A DNA stretch of 46,241 nucleotides from Pseudomonadales bacterium. GTDB taxonomy: Bacteria; Pseudomonadota; Gammaproteobacteria; Pseudomonadales; UBA7434. The number at the start of each line of letters is the position of its first letter. Position 1 is the first letter of the stretch. Under the pieces are notes generated by a model. That model was given only the letters and a program-made list of their open reading frames with translations. It ran no database searches and was not told the origin of the DNA. Positions 30,576 through 40,682 of the stretch are shown here, in pieces. Position numbers and translations under genes: made by a program. The DNA lies in NCBI GenBank assembly GCA_013043705.1, contig JABDNS010000070.1, positions 1-46,241 of the forward strand, read 5' to 3'.

Positions 30576-31061
30576 CTAGCTTACATAAGCAGACATTGCG
30601 CTATCGCTTCGCATCAGTTTCACGATGGCATTATGCAACTGGCCCGAGTTTACTTCGTGCGAAGTAAACAGCGAGCCGAAGTTGTCGCGTAACAGCGCAG
30701 TAAAATGCGCGCGCTGCTCTGCACGAACGCCTATTACCTGCTGCAGCGCGTCCAGCGACTCACCGTGGCCTACCGCAATCTCTGCAGCAAGACGATCTAT
30801 ATTGCCATCAATAAATTCCTGGGTACCTTTGGCCAGTGGGCCGCCGGCACTTTCACAACCCAAGGTGCCCGAAGTCATACCAAAAGTCTGGTTACCTGAA
30901 GTCCCGTTTGTAGTGGCCGCCAATACATGCTCATGCCACTCATTGGCATCCTGGAAAACCACCTCTGTGCCAAGACCGCAGCCCGCCGGGCCATGACCGC
31001 CAGCCGCCATGGTTAGCATGGGTGAAGAAATTAGTAACGCTCCTGCCAAAAGCTTTTTCAT
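30576..31061 (-). CDS. DUF3015 family protein
   Basis: Signal peptide, GCGLGTEVVFQD...ATTNGTSGNQTFGMTSGTLGC. Confidence 0.88.
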   Translation of the reverse strand: MKKLLAGALLISSPMLTMAAGGHGPAGCGLGTEVVFQDANEWHEHVLAATTNGTSGNQTFGMTSGTLGCESAGGPLAKGTQEFIDGNIDRLAAEIAVGHGESLDALQQVIGVRAEQRAHFTALLRDNFGSLFTSHEVNSGQLHNAIVKLMRSDSAMSAYVS

Positions 31062-31217
31062 TGTGCTCTCACCTCTTGATCAATTAAACGCTGCGCAATT
31101 GCGCAGGTTACGCGCAGCACTAATTGCTGGCGCAATGCCATGATAGGGGTTTGGTGAAGAGTTGCAAGCGCCGCCCTAGAGTGAACAAAGCGCAATGCTA
31201 AATATTTTTTAAGCAGT

Positions 31218-32402
31218 CTACACGCGCAGGATTTTAGAGTTAAAAAGCGTAACTTCAAGGTCAACCGCGTGGTCCATGTCGTCGATGACAACCACAAGCC
31301 CCTTGAATACATAAATCACCAGCAACTGCGCAACCACACCAGTAAGGCCAGGCGCGGCAATCATCATAAGTAGGAAATATATATGCGCAATACGGTTTAG
31401 CCAAAGGTAAAAGGCCGGGTGAAACTCGATTTGGGTTTTGGATAAAAACGCTGACATATTTTGCACCAATCCATTGTGGAATGGCACATCCAGGCTTGGT
31501 CGGTTTTTCGTGGCAGCGCGAATGCTGGCAAGTAGCTCATTGGTCTTCCGCTTCATTGGCTCGTAGGGGTAAGCCTCAAACAAAAATGCTTGGAGCGAGC
31601 GCCGCCAGCCGTCAAAATCAATACTATCGCCCTGGTCCGAGCCAACGCCGTGCTGATTTATGTCGCGCTCAAAACTTTGCAGGGAATCGAGCGCGGTGCG
31701 ATGCAGCTCGGATATTTCTATTTGCTTGCGCTTAACAATTCCGAAAGTAATGGCGAGCCCAATACCGAAAATAGAACCAACTGCGGTTACCGCAATCATC
31801 AGCGTATCTTTATCGAATAGCGAAAGTACATCGAAACCGCTAAGCGAGCTAACTTCCTGCACCAATACCCGCAGCCCCAGGTGTACGGCCATCGTGCCAA
31901 ATACCAGCGTCAAAACTGACGCACCAAAAACATCGGTTAGAACGTTGCTCATGCGAAGCAACTTAACCACGCGCATCAGGCGAAATAAGCGCAGCAGTGC
32001 CAGTATTTCCAAATTAGCCAAGTCAATAAAGCCAAAATGGTTTAGCACCACCCATAAGGATGGAATGATTGCCAGGCCGTCGCAGGCGAGTAGCGCCACC
32101 GCACGCCAGTCGGACAACCGGGTAACGCCAAGACGCAAGAAAAAATCGACGCTGAATACAGCGAGTATTATCCACTCGACAACAAGCAGTTGAGTGCTGC
32201 CAAGCGGAAAGGATGCAGGATATTCGTCAACAATGAACAGATAAAAGATTGACGCGACGATAGTAACAATCAGCAACGCGGCATAGCGCTTGCCCAATGT
32301 AGTTTTGGGCGCGGTCAGTTCGTGGCGCAGCGCTTCGAGCACAAGGGCTTCCTTATCCGGCGGTTTCGCCTTCAAAGTATAGATTGCGCCACTGTGCGCC
32401 AA
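31218..32402 (-). CDS. voltage-sensor-like integral membrane protein without a recognisable K+ selectivity filter
   Basis: Four N-terminal hydrophobic segments with S4-like LRLFRLMRVVKLLRM; further TM segments; no TVGYGD-like motif in the translation; TTG start. Confidence 0.6.
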   Translation of the reverse strand: MAHSGAIYTLKAKPPDKEALVLEALRHELTAPKTTLGKRYAALLIVTIVASIFYLFIVDEYPASFPLGSTQLLVVEWIILAVFSVDFFLRLGVTRLSDWRAVALLACDGLAIIPSLWVVLNHFGFIDLANLEILALLRLFRLMRVVKLLRMSNVLTDVFGASVLTLVFGTMAVHLGLRVLVQEVSSLSGFDVLSLFDKDTLMIAVTAVGSIFGIGLAITFGIVKRKQIEISELHRTALDSLQSFERDINQHGVGSDQGDSIDFDGWRRSLQAFLFEAYPYEPMKRKTNELLASIRAATKNRPSLDVPFHNGLVQNMSAFLSKTQIEFHPAFYLWLNRIAHIYFLLMMIAAPGLTGVVAQLLVIYVFKGLVVVIDDMDHAVDLEVTLFNSKILRV

Positions 32403-32479
32403 TTCACGCCGATGACACCATGCTGGACAAATATTGGCCAGCTTAGATTCTGCGCGCAGGCCTGCGGAAAAGGTTTGAT

Positions 32480-33745
32480 TCAGCCCAGCGCTTGCTCTAG
32501 ATCGGCAACAATATCGTCTATGTGCTCAATGCCCACGGAAAGCCTGATCATCGCGGGCGACACACCCGCCTGCTTTTGCTCCGCTTCAGTCATCTGCCTA
32601 TGCGTGGTGGACGCCGGGTGGCAAGCCAGGCTCTTGGCATCGCCAATGTTTACCAGTCGTTTAAACAAATTCAGCGCGTCATAAAATTTCACGCCAGCAT
32701 CAAAACCGCCTTTCAAACCAAACGACAAAATGGCTGAGGGTTTGCCACCCGTGTACTTCTGCGCCAATTCGTAATACGGCGAATCTGGCAGCCCGGCATA
32801 ACTAACCCATTCCACTTTACTGTGATTGCCCAGGTAATGTGCCACCGCCAGTGCATTTTCGGTGTGGCGCTCCATGCGCAAACTCAAGGTCTCAAGACCT
32901 TGCATCAACTGGAACGCATTCATCGGCGATAGTGCCGCGCCTGTGTTACGCAGCGGCACGGTGCGTGCACGACCAATAAATGCAGCCTCGCCCATCGCTT
33001 CGGTATACACCACACCATGGTAGGCCGGCTCAGGCTGGTTTAGCACCGGGAAGCGCTCGGCATGTTTAGTCCAGGGGAACTTACCCGAATCAACAATGAC
33101 GCCACCCAACGATGTACCGTGGCCGCCTACATACTTGGTGAGCGAATGAATAACAATATCTGCACCAAACTCAATGGGTTTGCACAGCACTGGCGTGGCG
33201 ACGGTATTGTCAACCATTAACGGCACACCTTTGGCATGTGCCACATTCGCTACCGCTTGCAGGTCGACGATATTGCCCGCCGGGTTACCAATGCTCTCGC
33301 AGAAAACCGCTTTGGTTTTGTCATCAATAAGTTCGGCAATACTGTCGGCGCCGTCGTCTTTGGCAAAGCGTACGTCAATGCCCTGCTTGGGCAGCATATG
33401 TGCGAACAGTGTGTAGGTGCCGCCATACAGCTGCGGCGTGGTGACAATATTGTCGCCAGCCTCGGCAATAGTGAGAACAGCGTAATTGATAGCCGCGCTT
33501 CCCGCGCTGGTAACAAGACCGGCAATACCGCCCTCCAGTGCCGCCATGCGCTGCTCCAGCACATCGTTGGTCGGGTTCATAATGCGCGTGTAAATGTTAC
33601 CCGGCACGGCCAGGTTAAATAGGTCTGCGCCGTGTTGCGCGCTGTCGAACTCGTACGCAACAGTTTGGTAGATGGGTGTAGCAACAGAGTGCGTGGTTGG
33701 ATCAGTTTCGTAGCCATGGTGGATGGCGAGGGTTTCATCTTTCAT
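32480..33745 (-). CDS. metY: O-acetylhomoserine sulfhydrylase/aminocarboxypropyltransferase
   Basis: PIYQTVAYEFDSAQHGADLFNL...GNIYTRIMNPTNDVLEQRMAALEGG; PLP motif DIVIHSLTKYVGGHGTSLGG; PGASTTHRQM-like CHPASTTHRQM. Confidence 0.94.
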   Translation of the reverse strand: MKDETLAIHHGYETDPTTHSVATPIYQTVAYEFDSAQHGADLFNLAVPGNIYTRIMNPTNDVLEQRMAALEGGIAGLVTSAGSAAINYAVLTIAEAGDNIVTTPQLYGGTYTLFAHMLPKQGIDVRFAKDDGADSIAELIDDKTKAVFCESIGNPAGNIVDLQAVANVAHAKGVPLMVDNTVATPVLCKPIEFGADIVIHSLTKYVGGHGTSLGGVIVDSGKFPWTKHAERFPVLNQPEPAYHGVVYTEAMGEAAFIGRARTVPLRNTGAALSPMNAFQLMQGLETLSLRMERHTENALAVAHYLGNHSKVEWVSYAGLPDSPYYELAQKYTGGKPSAILSFGLKGGFDAGVKFYDALNLFKRLVNIGDAKSLACHPASTTHRQMTEAEQKQAGVSPAMIRLSVGIEHIDDIVADLEQALG

Positions 33746-33794
33746 TAAACTTTCTCCTTAGCGATGGAATATAGTCTCGGGGACAGTTTACTTT

Positions 33795-34520
33795 TTATTT
33801 GTGCCTATGGTGTTCCATTTTGGTAGGGGAGCCATGCCCCGCGTGCATTTGATGCATATAAAAAGGTAGGAATGCAAGCAAGGCTAAAAACAATGCCAGC
33901 GAATAACGCACGGCCGGTCGGCGCATCTGGCGTTTTAAATCCCCCGCCATGTAACCTACACCCAATAGCGCAGGCATGGTGCCCAAGCCAAAACAGAGCA
34001 TCATCAAGGCCGCCTGGACTGTATTCCCCGTGGTGAGTGACCACGCCAGTGTACTGTAAATCAGGCCACAGGGAAGAAAACCCCAAAGTACGCCCAGCGC
34101 ATAGACGCGTGACTTTTTGCTCGATTGCAATAACGGCCTGGCCATTGGCTGGAGCTTTTGCCACAAAAGACTACCAGCGCGCTCCAGTCTTTTTGCCGGG
34201 CTCCACCACCCAAGTACAGAAAGCGCAATACTCAAGAGCAGCAACAAACTTAACCAGCGAAATGCAACGCCAACAAGTTCTCGCTCTCCCAGCGCGATTG
34301 CACCCGTGGCGCCGGCTATAGCACCCAGCATTGTGTAGCAACTGACGCGCCCGAACTGGAAAATTATATTATTACTAAAACCCCGACTTCCCGCTTGCCC
34401 GTCTCTTGCAGACAAATTGAATAAGCTTACGATGCCGCCGCACATGCCAATGCAATGCGGGCTACCGGCCAGCCCAACTAATAGCGCTGCAGAGTAACTC
34501 AATGATTCAGGCAGGGTCAT
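33795..34520 (-). CDS. sulfite exporter TauE/SafE-like protein of the cbb3 locus
   Basis: LVGLAGSPHCIGMCGGIVSLF and VLWGFLPCGLIYSTLAWSLTTGN; downstream of ccoS; start at the ATG at 34520. Confidence 0.88.
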   Translation of the reverse strand: MTLPESLSYSAALLVGLAGSPHCIGMCGGIVSLFNLSARDGQAGSRGFSNNIIFQFGRVSCYTMLGAIAGATGAIALGERELVGVAFRWLSLLLLLSIALSVLGWWSPAKRLERAGSLLWQKLQPMARPLLQSSKKSRVYALGVLWGFLPCGLIYSTLAWSLTTGNTVQAALMMLCFGLGTMPALLGVGYMAGDLKRQMRRPAVRYSLALFLALLAFLPFYMHQMHAGHGSPTKMEHHRHK

Positions 34521-34734
34521 CGCTATCGCCTGCACTGCTAGCCGCCTCTGCGGCAGTACTTTTGTTGCTTTTTTCGGCTGCGTCTGGCGCGCTTTCATCG
34601 CGCTCAAACAAGATACGCTGGCCCTCTTTCTCTAAATCATCAAACTGGTGGTTGCGAACTGCCCACAAAAAAAGCGCGACCGCTAGTGCAACAAAAAGCA
34701 GGGCAACAGGCAACAATAGATAAAGACTAGCCAA
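34507..34734 (-). CDS. ccoS: cbb3-type cytochrome oxidase assembly protein CcoS
   Basis: MASLYLLLPVALLFVALAVALFLWAVRNHQFDDLEKEGQRILFE. Confidence 0.95.
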   Translation of the reverse strand: MASLYLLLPVALLFVALAVALFLWAVRNHQFDDLEKEGQRILFERDESAPDAAEKSNKSTAAEAASSAGDSDDPA

Positions 34735-37249
34735 CTGCCCTCACCCCTTGCTGTACCAGCGAAGTAACACCAGGCTCAGCGGTTGCCGCTTTAGAGTAAT
34801 CGGCGCCACTGGCGCGCGCTGCATTTAGCACAACAAGCAATGAGCTAGCCGACATGCCTATCGCCGCCAGGTAAGGCGGCACCAGGCCCGCGGCGGCCAT
34901 TGGTAGTGCCAGCAGGTTATAAGCTAATGCCCAAGAAAAATTTTGTCGCAATATTACTTTCGCTCTACGCGCCGCTGTAGGTAACTGCAGCAAAGATGCC
35001 AGCTTGTCGCTTGTAAGACAAACACTGGCCTGCGAGCGGGTTAGGTCACTAGACTGGATCATCGCCACGGAAACATCTGCCGAGGCCAGCACCGGTGCGT
35101 CATTAACACCGTCGCCAACCATCATCACAACCGCGCCTTTGCTTTGCAGGCTTTTAACATGCTGCATTTTACCTGCCGCAGTACACCCGCCTTTAAACAT
35201 TTTTATATCCAGCGACTGTGCAAGCGATGCCACATGCGCCTGCCTGTCACCACTTAGAATCTGTATTTGAATACCAGCCGCTGCAAATGAACGAACAACC
35301 CGATGCGCGTCTTCTCTTGGCGCATCAGTAAGTCGCAAGCGTGCTACCAATTCCGTTTCTTTGCATAGATAGACCAGCATACGATTAGCAACGCTTGAGT
35401 CAGCCGCATTGCTTTTATCCAAGGCATCATGCTCCTGCTGCGATTGATTCACCGCAGCAAGCGAGTTGCACGCTTCGCTATTTTCTGTGCAGAAATCCCA
35501 GCTACCAATACGCCAGAAAGCGCCCTCTATATTTGCGCTAATGCCCTCACCGCTTACTACGCGAACGTTACTTGCTTCCAGCTGCGTGTTGATATGGCAA
35601 AAAGCCCGCGCGATAGGATGCGATGAAAACTGCTCGAGCGTGGCGGCTACCGCCAGAAGCGATGATTCTGCGTGCCCATCGCCCAGCAAATCAACGCACT
35701 CTATACTTGGCTCGCCCTGCGTAAGCGTACCTGTTTTATCAAAAATTGCGTGTGTAACAGCGGACATTCGTTCCAGCACCAGCGCATCGCTTACCACGAT
35801 GCCCCGCTTGCGCAGACCATTCACAGCAGCAGTAAATGTGGCCGGGGTTGCCAGCGACAACGCACAAGGGCAACTTACTACCAGCACGGCCAAGGCAGTA
35901 AAAAAAGCTTTTTCCGGGGCTTGAAACAACCAGAACAGGTAACTCGCTGCACTTGCCAGCAACACAAAAACTACAAATCGGGAGGCGATTTTATCGGCTA
36001 GTTGTGCCACTGCAGGCTTGCTTTGTAATGCCCGCTCTATAAGCCGCTCAATATGCTGTAGCTTGAAGCCAGCAGCCGTCACAGTAAGCGCAACTTGTAA
36101 ACGGCCATCGATATTCTGGGTACCAGCAACGACATTATCACCCCGCGCTACCGGGCGCGGCTTGAATTCCCCGGTAAAAGCACTTTCGTCTACGCTGCTC
36201 TGGCCATGAACAACGCTGCCATCAACCGGGATTGTTTCTCCGGGGTTCACAATAACCACGTCTCCAGGCTGCAACTGTGTTGCCGCTCGCCACTCGCTGC
36301 ACTCCGGGCTGCTTGATACCAGCGCTCGCGCGGTAACCGGCATCAGCGCACCGGATCCAAACTGGCGCCGCTGCGCCAGCAACTGCAGATAGCGGCCAAG
36401 CAGCAGAAAAAAAGTAAACATGCTAATGGTGTCAAAATATACGTGTTGGTGTTGGCCAACGGTGGCAACCACGCTGGCCACATAGGCCGACAACAATGCC
36501 AGCGAAACGGGTACATCCATACCCGGGGCGCGATTTTTTATATCGCGTACGGCGCCCGAAAAAAACGGCTGCGCCGAATACAACAATACCGGCGTTGCCA
36601 CCGCAAGGCTGAAGTAGCGCAACAGGTCACGAACTTGTGCGGACATATCCTCGAAGTCACCGACATAGAGGCCAATGGCAACCATGCCAACCTGCATCAT
36701 GCCAATGCCAGCCACGCCAATGCGGCCCAGCAAACTGTCGACCTGGCGCTGCACAAGTCGCTCGCTAGTGCTTGCCGACCATGGCGCAACGCTATAACCG
36801 AGTGCGCTAATCGCGTGAAAAAAACTGCCTGGCTTTACGCGCTGCGAATCCCAGGCGATCGTAAGCAGGCCGCGCTGAAAATTAACCGCCGCGGATTCCA
36901 CCCCCGCAATCGATTCCAGTTGTTTTTCAATCAGCCATGAACACGCCGCACAATGCATACCGCCAACACTCAAGCGCGACTCCCACAAGCCAGCGTCCTG
37001 CACGGAAAATAACGGCCAAATTTCGGGCTGGTTATACATGTCGAAATCTTCGCTACCGGCGCTGGGCGTCTCAGCAAGACCACTGCGAAAACGATAATAA
37101 TCCTGCAGGCCCGCAGCAACGATGGTTGAGCACACAGCCAGACAACCCTGGCAGCAAAGCGGCCGGTCGATACCTTGAAAACAAATAGATATATCAGTAT
37201 TTGCGGGCACCGGCTCCCCGCAATGAAAGCAAGGCGCCAGCTTACTCAT
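34727..37249 (-). CDS. ccoI: copper-translocating P-type ATPase CcoI/FixI
   Basis: GGMHCAACSWLIEKQL, VVSCPCALSLATP, FDKTGTLTQG, VGDGVNDAPVLASADVSVAM; start at MSKLAPCFHCGEPV (37249), overlapping the fixH stop. Confidence 0.96.
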   Translation of the reverse strand: MSKLAPCFHCGEPVPANTDISICFQGIDRPLCCQGCLAVCSTIVAAGLQDYYRFRSGLAETPSAGSEDFDMYNQPEIWPLFSVQDAGLWESRLSVGGMHCAACSWLIEKQLESIAGVESAAVNFQRGLLTIAWDSQRVKPGSFFHAISALGYSVAPWSASTSERLVQRQVDSLLGRIGVAGIGMMQVGMVAIGLYVGDFEDMSAQVRDLLRYFSLAVATPVLLYSAQPFFSGAVRDIKNRAPGMDVPVSLALLSAYVASVVATVGQHQHVYFDTISMFTFFLLLGRYLQLLAQRRQFGSGALMPVTARALVSSSPECSEWRAATQLQPGDVVIVNPGETIPVDGSVVHGQSSVDESAFTGEFKPRPVARGDNVVAGTQNIDGRLQVALTVTAAGFKLQHIERLIERALQSKPAVAQLADKIASRFVVFVLLASAASYLFWLFQAPEKAFFTALAVLVVSCPCALSLATPATFTAAVNGLRKRGIVVSDALVLERMSAVTHAIFDKTGTLTQGEPSIECVDLLGDGHAESSLLAVAATLEQFSSHPIARAFCHINTQLEASNVRVVSGEGISANIEGAFWRIGSWDFCTENSEACNSLAAVNQSQQEHDALDKSNAADSSVANRMLVYLCKETELVARLRLTDAPREDAHRVVRSFAAAGIQIQILSGDRQAHVASLAQSLDIKMFKGGCTAAGKMQHVKSLQSKGAVVMMVGDGVNDAPVLASADVSVAMIQSSDLTRSQASVCLTSDKLASLLQLPTAARRAKVILRQNFSWALAYNLLALPMAAAGLVPPYLAAIGMSASSLLVVLNAARASGADYSKAATAEPGVTSLVQQGVRAVG

Positions 37250-37892
37250 TACGACAGCGGGAAGCCTGGCCCGCTGCGGGATCAGCAAGGGCGCAGCGAG
37301 GTAAAAACTGGAAACTTTGGTACTGCGGGTTTGTTGCCGTAACTGGGGAATCGGGCGCAATGAGGATTTCTTGCTTCAGGCGCCAGCCCGTTCCACCACC
37401 TGTCTCTGCATTCTTTGACTGGTTTTCAACGCTAGTCGAGGTAACGGTGACATACCAGCGCCCGGCGGGAACGGATTCGACTGCAGTGCTAAATAAACCG
37501 CCCGGCCCAGGCTTTAGCTGCATAGAAAAGTCGCTGGCCTGTTTGGTGGGATGCTGCCACTGCAGCTGCAAGCCGGCAGGCCTTTGAAAAGGTCGCTCTT
37601 TTTCCAACACCTTGAGCTTGATTAAACCATTCTGCCAGATATCCAGCTGCGCGCTAATAGCTCGCGTCGCCGCAGCCTCATCCAGCGCCAGCTTGCGATT
37701 GATTGCCAGCCCCTCGCGATAGTAATTATCAACCACAAGGCTATCACTGTGATAAAAAGCGATCGCAACCGTGACCAGGCTGGCCACCACAACTACCGCG
37801 GGCAGTGCCAGCAAGAACCACGGCCAGAACTGTCGATACCAATGCGCTACAGGCGCGTTTTCCGATTCACGGCTTGATAAATCATTCAGCAT
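37242..37892 (-). CDS. FixH family protein
   Basis: N-terminal TM then YHSDSLVVDNYYREGLAINRKLALDEAA; between ccoG and ccoI. Confidence 0.9.
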   Translation of the reverse strand: MLNDLSSRESENAPVAHWYRQFWPWFLLALPAVVVVASLVTVAIAFYHSDSLVVDNYYREGLAINRKLALDEAAATRAISAQLDIWQNGLIKLKVLEKERPFQRPAGLQLQWQHPTKQASDFSMQLKPGPGGLFSTAVESVPAGRWYVTVTSTSVENQSKNAETGGGTGWRLKQEILIAPDSPVTATNPQYQSFQFLPRCALADPAAGQASRCRNE

Positions 37893-37931
37893 AGTTTTAC
37901 GGCCGGCAAGATAGTTTGGTTTATTACGAAA

Positions 37932-39401
37932 CTAGTGCGCATTGGCAGGCATAAGAAAACGGCTTTCCACACTGCTTACCTCAGCTTCGTTACTCTTGTT
38001 AGTAGCGAAAAAAGTGAGCGCCGCGCCGCGTGAAGCCGCACTGGCGCTGGGTAAATAAACCTTAACCGGAAAAGACACCACTTCACCGCTGGCCAACTGT
38101 ACGGTTGGGTTGCCTCCCAATACCACCGGCAATTCACTCTCAATCGATAGCTTATAACTCTGCGCTTGCTGCGTTTTATTGGCCAATTTCACGGTATAAA
38201 GGTTTTCGATTTGGCCTGCCTCGTTCTTGTAAAACAAAGCCTGGCGGTCGCGCAGTACACTTAACTCTATTGCTTCGCGGTTTGCAATGTTTACAATCAT
38301 TGCCAACGTCATGATGGCAATTGCCAGAATATAACCAAGCAGGCGTGGTCGCAGCAATTTTACCGGCTTACCCGCTAATGCGTTTTCAGTTGTATAACTG
38401 ATAAGGCCCTTCGGATACTGCATTTTCTCCATTATTGAATCACAGGCGTCAACGCATAGCGCACAACCAATACACTCATATTGCAAGCCGTCACGGATAT
38501 CAATGCCAGTTGGACAAACCTGCACGCATAGCTGGCAATCAATACAATCGCCCAACTTATGCTCACTGGCAGGCTGGTTGCGCTTGCGCGAACCGCGCGG
38601 CTCACCACGTTTTTTGTCGTAGGAAATAATCAAAGTATTGCTGTCGAACATAACCGACTGGAAACGGGCATACGGGCACATATAAAGACAAACCTGCTCG
38701 CGCAGCCAGCCCGCATTACCGTAAGTGGCCAGCGTAAAAAACGCAATCCAGAACAGCGCCATCGGGTTAACAGAAAAATGCAGGAACGATGCAGCAAGTT
38801 CGCGTGCAGGCGTAAAATACGCGACGAAAGTGAAGCCGGTTAAGAACGCAAAACCCAGCCACATGCCGTGCTTGAGCAGTTTTTTGATTACCTTCTCTTT
38901 GCTCCACGGTGCAGCATCGAGCTTTATGCGCTGGTTGCGAGTGCCCTCGACAAACTGCTCTACCCACATAAAAATACTGGTCCAAACCGTTTGTGGGCAA
39001 GAGTAGCCGCACCACACGCGGCCAGCCAAATTAGTAACGGCAAACAAAAGGAAGGCAGAAATAATTAAAATCCACGCCAGCAATGAGAGGTCCTGCGGCC
39101 AGAAAGTAAGGCCAAGGATATTGAACTGGCGCTGCGGCAAGTCGAAAAGTACGGCTTGCCGCTCACCCCAGTTAAACCAAGGCAATAAAAAGTAGCCGAG
39201 TAACAAGGGCCAGCCCGTGAACAGGCGAATGTGCTGGAAAAAACCCTCCATGCGGCGGGTATAGATTTTCTCGCGCTTCTGGTAAAGATCAATCTCTGAT
39301 ACTTCGGCGGGCGCAGCGGCGGACACAGCAATCAGGTCGCTGTCCTGCACCTGCGACCTATTTTGCTGCTTATGTGCTTGCTGATGGTGGTTCTGTTTCA
39401 T
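37932..39401 (-). CDS. ccoG: cytochrome c oxidase accessory protein CcoG (FixG/RdxA)
   Basis: GRVWCGYSCPQTVWTSIFMWVEQFVEG; 4Fe-4S motifs CIDCQLCVQVCPTGIDIRDGLQYECIGCALCVDACD. Confidence 0.96.
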   Translation of the reverse strand: MKQNHHQQAHKQQNRSQVQDSDLIAVSAAAPAEVSEIDLYQKREKIYTRRMEGFFQHIRLFTGWPLLLGYFLLPWFNWGERQAVLFDLPQRQFNILGLTFWPQDLSLLAWILIISAFLLFAVTNLAGRVWCGYSCPQTVWTSIFMWVEQFVEGTRNQRIKLDAAPWSKEKVIKKLLKHGMWLGFAFLTGFTFVAYFTPARELAASFLHFSVNPMALFWIAFFTLATYGNAGWLREQVCLYMCPYARFQSVMFDSNTLIISYDKKRGEPRGSRKRNQPASEHKLGDCIDCQLCVQVCPTGIDIRDGLQYECIGCALCVDACDSIMEKMQYPKGLISYTTENALAGKPVKLLRPRLLGYILAIAIMTLAMIVNIANREAIELSVLRDRQALFYKNEAGQIENLYTVKLANKTQQAQSYKLSIESELPVVLGGNPTVQLASGEVVSFPVKVYLPSASAASRGAALTFFATNKSNEAEVSSVESRFLMPANAH

Positions 39402-39513
39402 GCGGATTCAAATTTACCGGCTGCAGACGAGCCCATGCGTGCGCTGGCGGTACACCAAGCTGTCAAAACCGGCACCAAATAAGCGGGGGATAGAATGGAC
39501 CGGGGGCCTGGGC

Positions 39514-40410
39514 TTACTGTCGTGACAATTGGTAGACGTAAGCGGTAAGCAAATGAATTTTTTGCTCGCCTAGTATTTCCGCCTGCGCGGGCATAACGCC
39601 CCGCCGGCCTTTGGCGATGCTGTGGCGTATCTCGACCTCGCGACCACCATACAGCCAAGTATCGTCGTTAAGGGCTGGCGCGCCAAATGCGATATTGCCT
39701 TCGCCCGATTCGCCATGGCAGGCGCTGCACATTGCGAGGTATTTCTGCTCTGCACCCTGCATTGCCCGGCTAGCGGCGTTCTCACCGGCCTCAGCAGGTT
39801 GAGATAAGGACTTAACATAGCGCGTAAGGTTATCCAGCTCCGCCACACTCAACGCCGATTCCCATGCCGGCATAGCCGCGACACGGCCATTCACCAGTGT
39901 GGCTTCAATTTGCTCTGGCGAACCACCGTAAAGCCAATCATCATCTGTCAGGTTCGGGTAGCCCTTCGCACCGCTGCCATCGACCATGTGGCAGGTTGCA
40001 CAGTTGTTGGAAAAAATACGTTTGCCAACGCGCATGGCCGTTGCATCCTCGGCCAAGGCTGGTATCGGTGTGTTTGCATAAGCTACGTAAAACGATTCGG
40101 CCTTGCTTTTTGCTTCGACTACATCTGCCTCCCACTCGCTGGCCGAGGTCCAGTTCAGTAGCCCTTTGAAATTGCCAAGCCCGGGGTAGAAAAGCAGGTA
40201 AAAAACGCCGAACACAATACTGATAACGAACATGTTAATCCACCACGATGGCATCGGGTTGTCGTACTCCTCGATTCCATCGTAGACATGACCGGTGGTG
40301 TCCTTGTCCTTATCGACCGGTATTTTTCGCGTGCCAAATAGCAGCCAGCATAAAAGCACCAGCGAGATCACGGTTAACCCTATGATCCAGGCGCTCCAGA
40401 AACTACTCAT
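39514..40410 (-). CDS. ccoP: cbb3-type cytochrome c oxidase subunit III CcoP
   Basis: Two haem c motifs (CATCH, CSACH), MPSWWINMFVISIVFGVFYLLFYPGLG. Confidence 0.97.
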   Translation of the reverse strand: MSSFWSAWIIGLTVISLVLLCWLLFGTRKIPVDKDKDTTGHVYDGIEEYDNPMPSWWINMFVISIVFGVFYLLFYPGLGNFKGLLNWTSASEWEADVVEAKSKAESFYVAYANTPIPALAEDATAMRVGKRIFSNNCATCHMVDGSGAKGYPNLTDDDWLYGGSPEQIEATLVNGRVAAMPAWESALSVAELDNLTRYVKSLSQPAEAGENAASRAMQGAEQKYLAMCSACHGESGEGNIAFGAPALNDDTWLYGGREVEIRHSIAKGRRGVMPAQAEILGEQKIHLLTAYVYQLSRQ

Positions 40411-40636
40411 TACTTTCTCCTGCTGGGTTGGCGGCCGTTTTCTTTACTCGCGAGCCCTGCACCGCAGTATCGCTATCGTCATCACGGCCCGCATTGTCAT
40501 CATCATCGACGAAAGGCAAATTTGCTGCCTCTTCGTAGTACGCTTTATTCTTGCGGCTGTATACACGAATGCACAGGCCGATAAACGCAATAAACAGTAA
40601 TAGCGTAGAAAGCGCACGCAAACTATCCTGCTCCAT
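40403..40636 (-). CDS. ccoQ: cbb3-type oxidase subunit CcoQ/FixQ
   Basis: Short single-TM protein LLLFIAFIGLCIRVYSRKNKAYYEEAANLPF between ccoO and ccoP. Confidence 0.92.
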   Translation of the reverse strand: MEQDSLRALSTLLLFIAFIGLCIRVYSRKNKAYYEEAANLPFVDDDDNAGRDDDSDTAVQGSRVKKTAANPAGESNE

Positions 40637-40682
40637 GTATCACTCCCGCGAAATGCCGACTGTCGGTTAAATATAAGATAAT

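Noticed and set aside
31058-31312. 84-aa minus-strand ORF
   Set aside because: Overlaps the 3' end of the voltage-sensor-like gene in another frame; no recognisable features.
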